Part shown: positions 35,401 to 46,593 of the stretch, in pieces
Layout: every line of letters starts with the position of its first letter
Position numbering within the stretch: position 1 is the stretch's first letter
Assembly (NCBI GenBank): GCA_022266195.1
Contig: WHVY01000007.1
Location: 1,116,001 to 1,180,000 of the forward strand
DNA from: Tetranychus cinnabarinus
Lineage: Eukaryota; Arthropoda; Arachnida; Trombidiformes; Tetranychidae
Length of the DNA: 64,000 nt
Reading direction: 5' to 3'
Translations under genes and position numbers: made by a program
The notes under the pieces: model-generated
The model's database searches: none
Told to the model about the DNA's origin: nothing
Seen by the model: the letters and a program-made list of their open reading frames with translations, nothing else

Positions 35401-38400
35401 CATCTTTCTTCTCCTTCTCTTCATTTCTCTTCTTCCTTTATTTTGATGTTTGTTTCTTCATTATCATTATCATTATCATCATAATCATCAACAACAATAA
35501 CATCACACCACAATCAAGAAACTTGTCTACACATTGTTCAAGCTCTTGTTAGTATCCTTTTACATTTATATTATGCTTTTCACAAAATTATATTAAACTA
35601 TATCTAGTCACTTTATCACCAGTTTTTTAAACCTTTTCATCAACTGTTCATTCCAATGGTTCATTTTGGGCTCTTTATATCCAACAACGTTTACCAAAAA
35701 TATTTTTATTGTTAACCTTTTTCCTTTTATATTCACAGAATCCAATAAGTTAACAGTAAAAAGTCAAAAGAGGAAAGTCAGACGAAAGACCAAAAGAGAG
35801 GAAAACAAGAAGAGCGGCTTTTTTGAATATCCATTTCATGGTGAACAAAAGCAATGCTGATTGTCAATCGATTTACATCAACTTCAATTAATACTTGCAG
35901 TTACTTTATTTTCATGCAACATTTTATTTGACATGATGCAAACATCAACAGTTAACCCATACAAAGTATATTATATGGAAACAAGCAAAGCAAAGCAAAG
36001 CAAAGCAAAGCAAAAAAAATATTAAACAAGTATTACTATTATTATTATGGCATCAACAAAATTTGATACAAATAAAGGAAGAAGGAAAATGAACAAGGAA
36101 AAAGACTGAAACTGAAAGTTATAAGTTGTTACAAAAAAAAGAAGCAAAAATCCATCATGATTGAGTTAAAACAAAAAAAAAGTGAAAAACAAGAGGAATA
36201 TGAAAGAAGACAAAGATGAATACGAAACGCAAAAGAAGGACCGAGGAAAAAGAAAAGGAGAAAATATGAAAAGATGAAATAATGTAATGAAAATGCTGAA
36301 GCATCGATCAATACAGGCAACATTCAAGTTACCATCAGCATCACCACCACTACCATCATCATCATTATCTTCATCATCATCATCATCTTTAAATCACTTA
36401 TCCATTTTCCATTTTGCCTTCCTCACTCCCTTCATTCTGTATGAGCATAATGATTCTGCCAACATAGATATTTATTCCCAACAACAGTAAATAGATGTTG
36501 AAAAAATATCATCTCTTGAGTTTGCTCAATATTTGTAGATAATTTTTTATCTTTTCCTTCCTTCCTGTTCTTTACTCTTTCTCCTTGCTCTTGTTTTTCA
36601 CCTTTTTTTTGTGCCTCTTCTGTGTTTGTTTGCGTCTTGTTTCCACCCTGTTCAGATTTACCCATTTCATATCACCATCATTATCAACTTGTTCATGCTT
36701 GCACCTCTTTCACAAGATATATACTTCAAAGTTTACAGCATTTATGTTCAATTGTATAACAACAGCAAAAAAAACAGTTACATGATTGACCAATGGGTTT
36801 GCCCATTAAATCTCTGTTGGTCGAACAAATCCAGTATTCTCAATGCTTCAGGGCTCTTTACATAATTCCCATAAGTGTTTGTCTTTTACTCGGTACATGG
36901 TGCTAGCTGAAGGAAAAATCTAATTGCTTTATAGCAGAATCATCATCTTTCTCTTATTTTTTTGTTCCTTCTTCTTCTTCCTCCTGATCATCATCATCAT
37001 CATCTTTTCTTTTATTTCAGGCTCAAAAAATCTCCTCTAGGGAGGAACTTTGTTCTTGGAATAGAGAAAAAAAAAGAAAAGACTTTTCTTTCATTTTTCG
37101 TTAAAAATCTTTAAGAATAGACTGAGCTGAGAAGGAAAAAGAAGCAGAAATATTATTATTTTTGATATAAATTTCATGTTATTCCACAAATAGTTTGGTT
37201 GATTTTTCATCTTTTTTTTACTCCTATTATTCCTATTATTAATACTTTAACAAACCGAACAAACTACTGTTCAAATTATTATTATCATGATGATTATTAC
37301 AGGCCTAAAGGTTAATGTTATTTAGTTAAACTATGATATGTTCTTGTCTGATAAGAAAGCAGCTAAAAAATACATAAAGAGATATAATTTTCAATTCAAA
37401 CGTATGTAACAAAATAATGATTAAATTAAATATTCATTTTTGATACCTTTAAGCTAATTGCTTATTCTAATAGTACTCATGCATGTTTGCTGAATGTTTT
37501 TTTCTTCTAATATCTAATAATACATCTAAATTTTGAACAAAGTAATGATAGAGATTATTCATTGGTGTAACTTCTCCTGATTTATGGTCACCTGAAGCTA
37601 CAGGAGATCAAACTGTTTCCCATTTCAACGTGTAAATTGAAGTCTAAATTTATCAAATGGTTGAGGTAATTTGCATACCCTTAGACAAGCAACTCCAGTT
37701 AAACATGTCCCATTGTCAAGTTTGGTTGATAAATGGACAAATGGTGGAGCGATTCCGGTAACAACTCGAAAATTGTGCCTAGATGGGTTAACTGGGCCCG
37801 CTGTTAGATCACTGGAAGGCCCTTTAATGTACCTAATGGCATTCAATGTTGAATTGGTTCGCGTTATGTTGCCAATAATTTTCCACTCTTTTTCACCAGG
37901 CTCCTGATCAGAGTCCATCAAATTTAAAATATCAAATATTGGATAAGGCCATATAGAAGATCTTTGATTATAATAGCTATTAATTGTATTAAGATAATCT
38001 TGATGTTGACTTGAACCAGTTCCTGTTGAATTGTCCATTTCATTAACATTGAATCCGCTTCCATGTTCCCCTGAACGCCGATTTTTACACCGATTAGGAT
38101 CAAGACGAAAATTATTGATTGGTTTAAGGACTCTTCTTAACTCTCTGTCGATCCAAAACAGTATCAGCAACATAAATTAAAAGGAAGAAAGAAGGAGAGA
38201 GAGAGAGAGAAAAAAAAGACAATTAATCAACAATCAACAAAAGACTTGGTTCTTGTGTGTCATAATGAACCCAAAATCAATTAGTAATCCTGTTTCCATG
38301 ACCAACCATTGACCAACATTAACCTAGTTAAACATTGGCTTTATCCAAACAATCATAAAGCTTTACACTGATTTATACGTTACCGGAACAAAAATGTTGG

Positions 38401-41400
38401 CCCAAAATAATTTACCAAAATTAAATTGACAGCAAACAAGCAACCAGTCAGTATCAATCTTGATGTTACATTCACATTAATTAAGTTAGAGGACAATGGC
38501 AAAGGATTTGACCATAATAGCCGTTATCTGCTTTTTACTTTTGTTAACAATCACTTCTAACTTGAACAATTGTTGAAAACATATTTTAAAAAGACACATT
38601 CACCAATTTAGAAACAATAATTTAATCAATTCGTCAAAAGAAAAATAAAAACAAATAAAAAACGCCATTAAAACAATAGCCAAACCTGATTGGCTTATTA
38701 ATAATTGAAAGAGGGAAATTCAAAAAAGTGAAAATCAATTAAAAAAATGTGCTTCAATTAAGATTAGATTGATACTTGGAACATTTTGAGTTGCAAAAAA
38801 AGCATCGATGGAGTTGAATTAAAAAACAATCAAGAAATTCATGTAATCACTGAGCGACAAATAAAACAGAGTTAAATTGTGAAAATTAAAACAATTACGT
38901 GAAAGCTGCAGCATAAACACTTTGGTAAATCTGTTACATTAATTGGTCTATTAATTGAAGACTTTTAGTTAGTTATGCTTGGAGTGAGCAAAAAATTAGT
39001 GCTTCTTTGTAATGTTAACTTTTTGAATCAGTGAAGCCCAGAATCATGAGTTAATTGAGTTAAACAATGAAGGTTTACCATGTAAAGATAAAGATGGTGT
39101 TAACCAAGAAAAATTGACAAATCAAGAAATTTTGGTAAGTGCATTGTAATTGGATTTCATTCGGTGGCTTATCAATTAAACGGGTTACTGATTAGCAAAT
39201 TTGTTTCACCATAAATAACGTTTCAACTCGAGTAAAATTGTGAATATATAATTAAGGTTATCAAAAAGGATGAAGAATTGCGTTAAAAAGGTTTAGAACC
39301 TTAAAGGGTAAGACAAAAGGTAAAAAGCATGAAAATGTATAAACACCTTGAGTTATTTGATTAGCTTTTAGGTCAATTTTATGCACAATAATTTCCAAGA
39401 CCAGATTAAATGATCATCATTAAATTGCTGACCAAAGCAATATTAATAACGATGAATCAAAGGGAAACAAATAAAAGTAAAATCAAATAAGAGTAACAAT
39501 GAGGAAGAAACAACAACGTAAAAGTGAAAGAGATGAATTTTGAGTTAATCCGATTTAGTTGGATTGAAACGGTAATAAGCAGTTTAATCAGGTTATATAC
39601 CAAACATAAAACTGAAAGTTTGTTGATGGATGATGATAGTGATGATGGAGAAGATCATGATAAAAGATGAGCAATTGTGATGAGAGATGAAAGTGAGGAA
39701 ACACTTTTTGGTTAACCTTTATCCAAAAAGCTAAACCTTCGGATTAATTTTGGTATACACGAAAATCTGTAAAAACTGTTGATATAATCAGAATAGCAAG
39801 CAAATATAGCATTTAAAATATCGAAAACTAAACAACATTGTATTAATTGTGAGTGTAAATTGTTAAATGAATTGAAACATTGTTAAATTGTTGGTCTAAA
39901 AAACATAAAAAAGGTTAATACGGAAAACATGGGTTAAACAAAAAGACATTACATATGTAACATTAAAATCTATCGCCATCTTTTGTAATATTTTGTACTT
40001 TCAATTGAAAAAGCATAATGACTGTACAATAGCACATAAAGCATAATAAAATGTAAACAAAGTATTAATAAAAATGTTAAGTTGAACCAAAATGGTTGAA
40101 TTATTAAGAATTGAAATGTAAAGAAATATAATGTTTTCCAAACAATTTTCATGGTTAAAATTATCAACGTTTTGGGTGAAAATGTGAAAATGTAAACAAA
40201 AAGAAACCAATAATTTCTACTTTTTGATCTCAGGCAAAAGGTAAGTTCAATCAACTTTGATATCACGTTTATGCTAAATGAGTCGATCAGTCGATTAAAT
40301 GCTGTAAATTGCCGAATTAAATTGCTCAAATTTTACCCAGATTTGATTAAATTTTTGTCTCATCATTTTTATTCAATGCCAATTGTATAATAATTGTATT
40401 CATATTGAACCATTTCACTGTTTATTTTTCATTATTATTACATGTAACGTTGTTGATAATGAATGGTTGTGACACTAATGATCTTTATTTATGTCTATGT
40501 AAGTCACAATTTAATTGATCATATAGCTTGTTTGCTTATGTAATTGATCTAGTGTTTAATCTGGAAGCTGTTTGATATCGTGTTTAAAATCAAGTTTAAC
40601 TCAATAAACAAACTTATTAACTGTTAAACAGTGCTAATGTAAACGTAAACCTAGAATCACATAATAAAAAAGTAACAAGAACAATTCAACGGAATCAAGT
40701 TGAATAGTTGAATTAATAATCTACCAAACTTGGTAATTTAATGTGGATGAAATGCTTATAATAACATTAAAAATTAAAGCAGACGCGGGTATTAATTTAC
40801 AGCAATCTTTAAATGATCTTTGCTAATCTAACATTCGATGCCTCCAAGTGCATGAGGGATCGCAATCAAATTGATACATTCATTGACCCAAACTAGATAA
40901 TCTGCACTCATTACATTGCTAATGTGATACAATCCAATTGTTTAAGGTCTGTTGGTCAATTTGTTAGTTCATGTTGAGATGAAATAACCCGATCAGACAT
41001 GTTCAACATTGAACCAGCCAAAGATGCTTAGTCGTAATTTGTGACAACCTTGCTTATTGAATGTACATTGAAAGCGAATGGAAACCGAATTTTGGTGAAA
41101 AAAAGAAATGATTACCTGTAAATTACTTGTGAATATTTGATTCTAACACCATGAGCATTGTGCCAACAGCTAACCTCTGGTGCTGATCCATTGCGAAAAT
41201 CATTTTCACTAATCCAAGATTTGGCATCGGCAAGTGCATAACTAGCCGCTTCCCCGATGATACTGGTTATGGCAAGCAAAGTATCACTTGAGGTTAATGT
41301 TGGTGGCCTTTGACGTAAGGCAATTACACCTAGATTAACCAGCAAAAGAAGAAGATAAAAGATTAACAAAGATTGTATCCAAGTGTAACATTGCTTGTAA

Positions 41401-43134
41401 ATCTTTACATACCAGTTGGCAGGTTAAGGTGATACCAGAATTTAGGTTTAACCAGTTCACTTCCAATGACACCATCAAGGATAACCCAAATCTTGTGTCC
41501 CCTTAAAAGACCTAAAACCGAGGCAATATCCATAACCCTTCTAGTTGTAACTTTATCACAATGAACCAGAATAATTCGTCGATGACTTGTTTGAATTTCA
41601 CTCATTTTCAGGTAAAACTAAACACAGAATCAAATAAAACAAAAGTAAACCCAAAATTAGTAAAAAAAAGATTAACCATCAAAACCCAGTCAAGAGGCTC
41701 AACCATTGTCATCTCATCAACCGGTAACATCAACCTTTTCCCATCAACTCATTTCCCTTAACCAGCCTCTAACACGATCAATGAAAGCAAGAAAAATGTT
41801 GATTTAAACCAAAGTCAAACATTCAAATTATCATAATTATTTAAATTATCACCTTATTTTTAATGAGAAAATTTGTTGAAGCAAATGATTGAGGAATGAA
41901 TGAATTTAAAGGAAAGACAAAGGTTGATGTTGAACCATTCAACAGACAAATGCATTTTTTTGTTGCTCTTTACTATTCCAACAGTCAACTTGTCAAAAAC
42001 TTGCTGAACAGGTAAAAGAGAAAATTGAAAGTTACTCTTACCATGTAATATATTGACGATTATAAAGGAAAAAGTCTATTGTATTCTCAGTTTATTTTCA
42101 TTGATTATTATCATCATCATTATGCACTTAACTCTTAGACTAATTTTAAGAAGGAAAAGTCTAATAGTACAAAAGGTGAAAAAAGAGTGAGGAGAGAGGA
42201 AAAAAAGAGAAGACAAACTCCCAGCAGAATCTGAATTCTGATTGAACTTTTTTCCCTCGCTTTTCTTTCCTTTCTCCTTTTTCCTCCTTTATCATTATTA
42301 TCATCTTCTGATCTTTGCTGGTTCTTTATTTTATCGCTTCAATTGTCTTGAAAGCAAAAGATATTTTATGATCAAGGATAAAGTCATTAAATGCAATCAA
42401 CCTCATCAAGAGTTAAGTGAAACTGTGAGTAACAGAATTACCTCTTTTTTTTAAATAAAAAATGAAAACCTGGACCTTTTTATTACATCAATGTTTACTA
42501 GATATTACGATGAAAGAATGTATACCTTGGAGTTTATCAGGAGAAAAAAGTTCATTTATCGTTGGAATTGTGTTGATTTATTGGTAAAGAATTGATGAAC
42601 AATTTCCTTTTCTTTCACTAGAATGACGTTCTAATGATGAAGTGATATCAACAATGAAATGCATTTGAAAATGAATTTTTCCCATTTTTTGGTTTCGCTT
42701 CTTTCACTCAATCTTACCTCATTTTGAAGAAGATTTTTGGAAAGTTGAATAACTTCTAATCGATTCCAAACTGAATCAAGAAAATAAAAATTGTTATCAA
42801 ATGTGTTTTGTTTTGTATTGGAAGATTTTTTAGATGAATGCAGGTGACTCCGTTCATAGGGTGGAATCAGTGTATCCATTGGTGATTGAGTTGATGATTG
42901 AAAGGCTGAAGAAGTTGATGATGAAAATAATCCAGAAGATTTCAATTTTTTATGGCGATTCTTTTGACACAGGCGAGTTAACCGATAGCTAAATAAATCA
43001 GAGGCAGCAGTATCGTCAATCAACAGTATCGCATCGAACCAGTGTTGCATCCAGAGAAGTTCAAAAGCTGCATCGGCAAGTGACGATATTGGCGGATCCA
43101 GGCTGACTTGACCTGCAATCTCTTCATGAACACT
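20456..43134 (-). CDS. Nmdar2: NMDA-type ionotropic glutamate receptor subunit 2 (5' exons missing)
   Basis: Thirteen exons in transcript order: 43134-42718, 41617-41413, 41329-41116, 38144-37679, 34760-34467, 34399-34091, 32817-32695, 26868-26735, 25510-25363, 25112-24816, 23195-23076, 21526-21453, 21302-20456. Phases agree at every junction (3648 bases, 1215 residues), but no start codon is included. The first three exons and most of the fourth encode the amino-terminal domain. Ligand lobe S1 begins at HNFRVVTGIAPPF in the fourth; 34760-34467 continues it with YNLYLVADG. Exon 34399-34091 has M1 and the M2 pore loop (FKAPKSWPNK); 32817-32695 has M3 (TYTANIAAHF). Lobe S2 follows (YIKKENMVLYEHV; ISDTAILDYF, with the ligand-binding Asp). 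Exon 25112-24816 has M4 and NLMFFSQ, then KLYRFIN. The cytoplasmic tail ends in a predicted coiled coil and MKPP, without the ES-x-V PDZ ligand of vertebrate GluN2. The SWPNK-type pore loop points to arthropod NMDAR2 rather than NMDAR1. The product should pair with NMDAR1 in a glutamate/glycine-gated cation channel at synapses. Confidence 0.92.
23911..24089. repeat. Long imperfect palindrome (MITE-like foldback) in a receptor intron
   Basis: The arm 23911-23993 is nearly the reverse complement of 24007-24089, with roughly ten differences over about 83 bases and a 13-base centre. Shared blocks include TAACAGTCAAATA, CGTTAATAACTT and GCGAATTCAA. It lies inside the intron 23196-24815. The layout fits a small foldback transposable element; no target-site duplication is obvious and no coding capacity is present. 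Confidence 0.8.
28998..29212 (-). mobile_element. tRNA-derived SINE-like element
   Basis: On the minus strand an exact RNA polymerase III B box (GGTTCAACTCC, 29148-29138) follows an A-box-like AGTGGTTAACTGG (29207-29195). Between them, CTGG-CTTTCAC-CCAG can form an anticodon-like stem and 7-base loop. The sequence is more GC-rich than its surroundings. At the far end (28998-29029) a small hairpin forms: GGTTAGT pairs with ACTAACC around an inner GTGC/GCAC stem. No protein is encoded. The arrangement (tRNA-like head, unrelated body, structured tail) is that of a SINE. Boundaries are approximate, and only one copy is seen in the window. Confidence 0.6.
30678..30883. repeat. Perfect 82-bp inverted repeat with 42-base loop
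   Basis: Bases 30678-30759 are the exact reverse complement of 30802-30883. The spacer is 30760-30801. The arms are of mixed sequence (for example GGGTGTTGCGGTTAGTAAGG), not a simple repeat. It lies in the receptor intron 26869-32694 and would fold into a long fully paired stem in the nuclear pre-mRNA. Confidence 0.95.
33168..33193. repeat. Short perfect AT-rich hairpin
   Basis: AAGTAAATATA pairs with TATATTTACTT around a 4-base loop. It is inside the intron 32818-34090. Probably of no function; such pairs arise easily in AT-rich DNA. Confidence 0.5.
34761..37678. other. Receptor intron (2.9 kb), simple repeats only
   Basis: Between the exon holding the start of ligand lobe S1 and the next one. 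It contains an (AGCAA)n microsatellite at about 35992-36014, several ATC/CAT trinucleotide runs (35460-35490, 36340-36400, 36985-37010) and no credible coding frame. Confidence 0.6.
35992..36014. repeat. AGCAA pentanucleotide microsatellite
   Basis: Five direct copies of AGCAA (also read as AAGCA) followed by an A run. A tandem repeat of this unit size is prone to length variation. Confidence 0.85.
38145..41115. other. Receptor intron (3.0 kb)
   Basis: Begins with a strong GTAATC donor (ACAG before it) and ends with a long pyrimidine tract before CGACAG. The tract appears on the plus strand as a (GA)n run at about 38193-38216. The donor choice here fixes the reading frame: the nearer GTAATT donor would leave phase 0, whereas the next exon needs phase 2. 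No other feature is seen. Confidence 0.6.
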
Positions 43135-46100
43135 CTGCAAGGACAAAAAGCAAAAGAATCAAATTAAATTGAGAAAATAATTTCGACAAAGAAACAAAAA
43201 AATTGGCTGAAACTTGGTAAAACAAAGTCAACAGATAAAGTGACAAACTCCCAGCTTTGCCTGGGAGTGATGACTATCGATGAATAATATTGACCAACAG
43301 TTGAATCTGGAATTTGAATAAACAGGAAATTAGTTTCAAATTGATTCTCTTGTTCATTATTTCATTAAAAACATCATCTTATTCAGCCTCAGAGTCATCA
43401 ATATTATTCCTTATTCTTGGCCATTCTGTATTGACCATTCGATTATAAACATCATTTTTCATTTAACAAGTAAAGGCAATTTCCGTTGACAATAGCCAAG
43501 CATATTATATCCATTATTTTCAGAACCATTATTATTATTATTAGCTTTTATCAGCATGATAAGCCTTTGATATTAACAATTCATGAGTTACGATAGAAGC
43601 TGAAACTTTTGGTGAAACATTTTATCATTTTATTAATTTTTAATTATTTAAATGTTAAGTCTGTTTCCATGAGAAAATGGCTTATTCATGTAAAAGTATT
43701 GGCTCGATGCTATTTTTAGTAATGTTTCATTTTGCTGTTCATTCTTTGATAAAATGTCGAGTTTTAAGATCGTTATTTCATCTTTTTTATTTGTTTCTGA
43801 AACTTTTCTGAACTCAACGAAATGGAAATGAAATAATGTGTTAAAAAAAGGAAAAACAATTCAATTGTTTTCTTAACGTGACTCTTGCTTGATCGTGATC
43901 AATGGGAAGGATAAGTGGGAGGGAAATAATGGTAATGATAATAGTGATGAAAAGTAATTGAACTTTTAATGTTTATTGTGGCGCTGAAATTGGTGTCAGA
44001 ATGTAATTGAAGAAAATTGAATTTTTCAGGTTGATATTTTTCGATTAAATAGTTTGAGTTCTATGGCCGAATCATTCATTTTGACGATGAATTCATTTAT
44101 TGAGTCCAAGGAATTTTGAGCGGAGGATATTTCGATTTTCGTATAAATTATTCTTTTAAAATCGCTATTTAGACTTTTTCATGGATTGAAAACCTCGAGA
44201 TGGAGAATCACTTTAGATAATTGAGTGAAAAGTTTACTCAAACTGTGTAAATACTCTAATGAAGATTAAAGTGCGAAGAGAAAAATAATTAAATATTGAT
44301 TGGAATCGACATTCTTTGGTGGAAAAGAAGGAAAAAGTTGAAAAATATTCTAATTGCTAGTCAATCAAAGTTACCGTCAATTCATGCAAAATGCAAATTT
44401 TGATATTTTTAAAATTCCTCAAGAAAACAGAAGATTTGAAAACTCTCAAACTATTTAATTGCTTTTAAATGCTTTATTAAGTTTCACGAAAAGTTTAATC
44501 CTCGAGATCGTTAGTTAAGGGCAAAGCTGATTCATGAAACTTGACTGGGATTGAGTTAACATGAAATCTTGAAGCTTTTCTCAACTAAAGATGAATAATG
44601 ATTAGAATGGTCGATTTGACTAAACCACAAAAGCACTCGGCAATAAATGTTGAAGTGTTGAGAAAATCATTGAAAAGTTGAAGTAAACTTTAAAAAGTAC
44701 ATTAAAAGTATTTTCATGAGAAAATGGGAAATTTTCAAAATCCAAAGAGTAATTTTAGTAAGGAATGAAAAGGAAAAGCAAAATGAACAGGAAGAGAAAA
44801 TTTCAGCCCAGAATCATGATCAGAATAGTCAATGACGATTAAGTTGAGCAAGACAAATAAGTAAGCCAAAGAAGTGAAAAAGAAGGAAAAAAGACTTGGA
44901 ATTGTCAATATTGAAAAGAAAAACGTTTTTTCGTTTCTCCAGTCAAAATCTTTCAGAACAAGTTAAACATTGGATTATTTTTCGTCCATTATTATCATTC
45001 TTGTTATTTGCCTTGCAGACAATGCTATTGACTTGGAAAAAGGCAAGGAAATTTAAATTTTGGACCAAATTCCTGAACAATATTTGGAGCAAGTTCATTC
45101 AATTTTGGTCAATCAACCCTTTGAGTTGAGAGAAAATTTCAATTTCAATTTTCTTCTTTTGTGTTTTTAAGCAAATTTGTTCAACATTAATAGCATTTCG
45201 AAATGTCCATTCAGTCGTTAATTGTTTATCACTTTGTGTTCACCATAATAGCTCAAGGAGTTGAAATGTGTCCATCAGAATTGATATTGGTAAAGAAAAT
45301 GAATTTGGAAGGGAAAAAAATATTGATTTTCTTTTCTCACTTTTCGTTATTATTTTTTTGTCTTGTTCGTTACTCTCTTGGTATCATCTTTTATCGTTAA
45401 CTGTCAAAATAACAAGGTTCAGTGTAACAATTTGAGCTCTTTTTTGTTCATCCTCATCATCGTTGAGAGATCAGAACAACAAAAAATGGAAAATAAATAT
45501 TGATTTAAGATGGAACGAAATTTTGTTTTTTCTTCTCTTTTTTCCTTGTTTCTCGCTTTTTCACGTTTCTTTATTTTCTTGTAAATAACATTTCGCTAAA
45601 GTGTTAAACAAAATGTGCAAATATTTTTCATTTGATAAAATAAAGAGTTTCAATATTTCAAAGTGAATCAACTTTTAACTGATTTGTTCAGAAATTGAGT
45701 ATTTCTTTGTGTTTACCTTTTACTGATATCAAGCGAATCATGATTTGTCATTTAAATCTGATTCAATTGTCTTCAGTTCATCGTCAGTTGTTCACTTTAC
45801 AAGAATTTAAATCGCTTTGCTTTCCATCCAAATGCAATCAATCATCCCATGTGGGAAAAGTGAATGAATTTAAACAGATTTCAAGCAAAATAAAGGTAAA
45901 TTGCTGTAATTGAAGGTGGAATGAATGAAATTTTATGAACATTCGTTTCAGAAACGATTTTCTTGGATAATTAGTAGCCCAAGATGACCATAGATTTTAT
46001 CATAATGTGTCAATATTGGTTATTTAATTGTAATCCTTTGCATTCATTAGAACAATTTACACATTGATTGCCTTAAAATGTTAGTCTTGACTTGAAAAAC

Positions 46101-46383
46101 TCGGATTTGATCTCTAAATGCATCTTCTCACGCTCAAACTCATGTTCATTGAAAAAGAAGTTTGCTCTCATGCATAAATTGAATGTTAAATTGTTACAAA
46201 TTGGGTTAAATTCTGGTCATTATTGTTGAAAATTCAAGTTTCCTTCGTTTCTCTCGACAGAAACAGTGACTTACTGGTCTAAATGATGAATCTATTCCAT
46301 AATCTCGCAAGTTAAATGAAAGTTGTACAGTAAATGAACATTTTATTCTGTTCGCAAGCAATAATCATAACAATCAGATATTA

Positions 46384-46593
46384 GTTGCAATATCGACTTA
46401 AACATCTATTGCATTTTACATTTTGCTGCAATATTTTGAACGCTAGATCTGTAGCCTCAATAGCAAGTTTGGGATCAACTCGAGCTTTGATTAAGTATTC
46501 GAATCTATTTACTTTATGTATAACATGATCATCGGTTTTGAACAGAGAATCTAAATATCTTGCGAGTTGTTGGAAAGAATGCTTTTGAATATT
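46384..46593 (-). pseudogene. Coding-like fragment, possibly retroelement gag remnant
   Basis: An uninterrupted 70-codon stretch on the minus strand, between stop codons and with no convincing start. It includes FQQLARYLDSLFKTDD and IHKVNRFEYLIKARVDPKLA. Its amino-acid composition is protein-like, unlike the low-complexity frames around it. The order of an acidic stretch, then K-x2-RFEYL and LAIEA is loosely reminiscent of retroelement gag proteins (KF-x-YL segment), but this is weak. It could instead contain an exon of the receptor's missing 5' part. Confidence 0.3.

Noticed and set aside
43160..43310. Minus-strand frame with SSIVITPRQSWEF after a good acceptor
   Set aside because: No usable donor before the next receptor exon; treated as intron.
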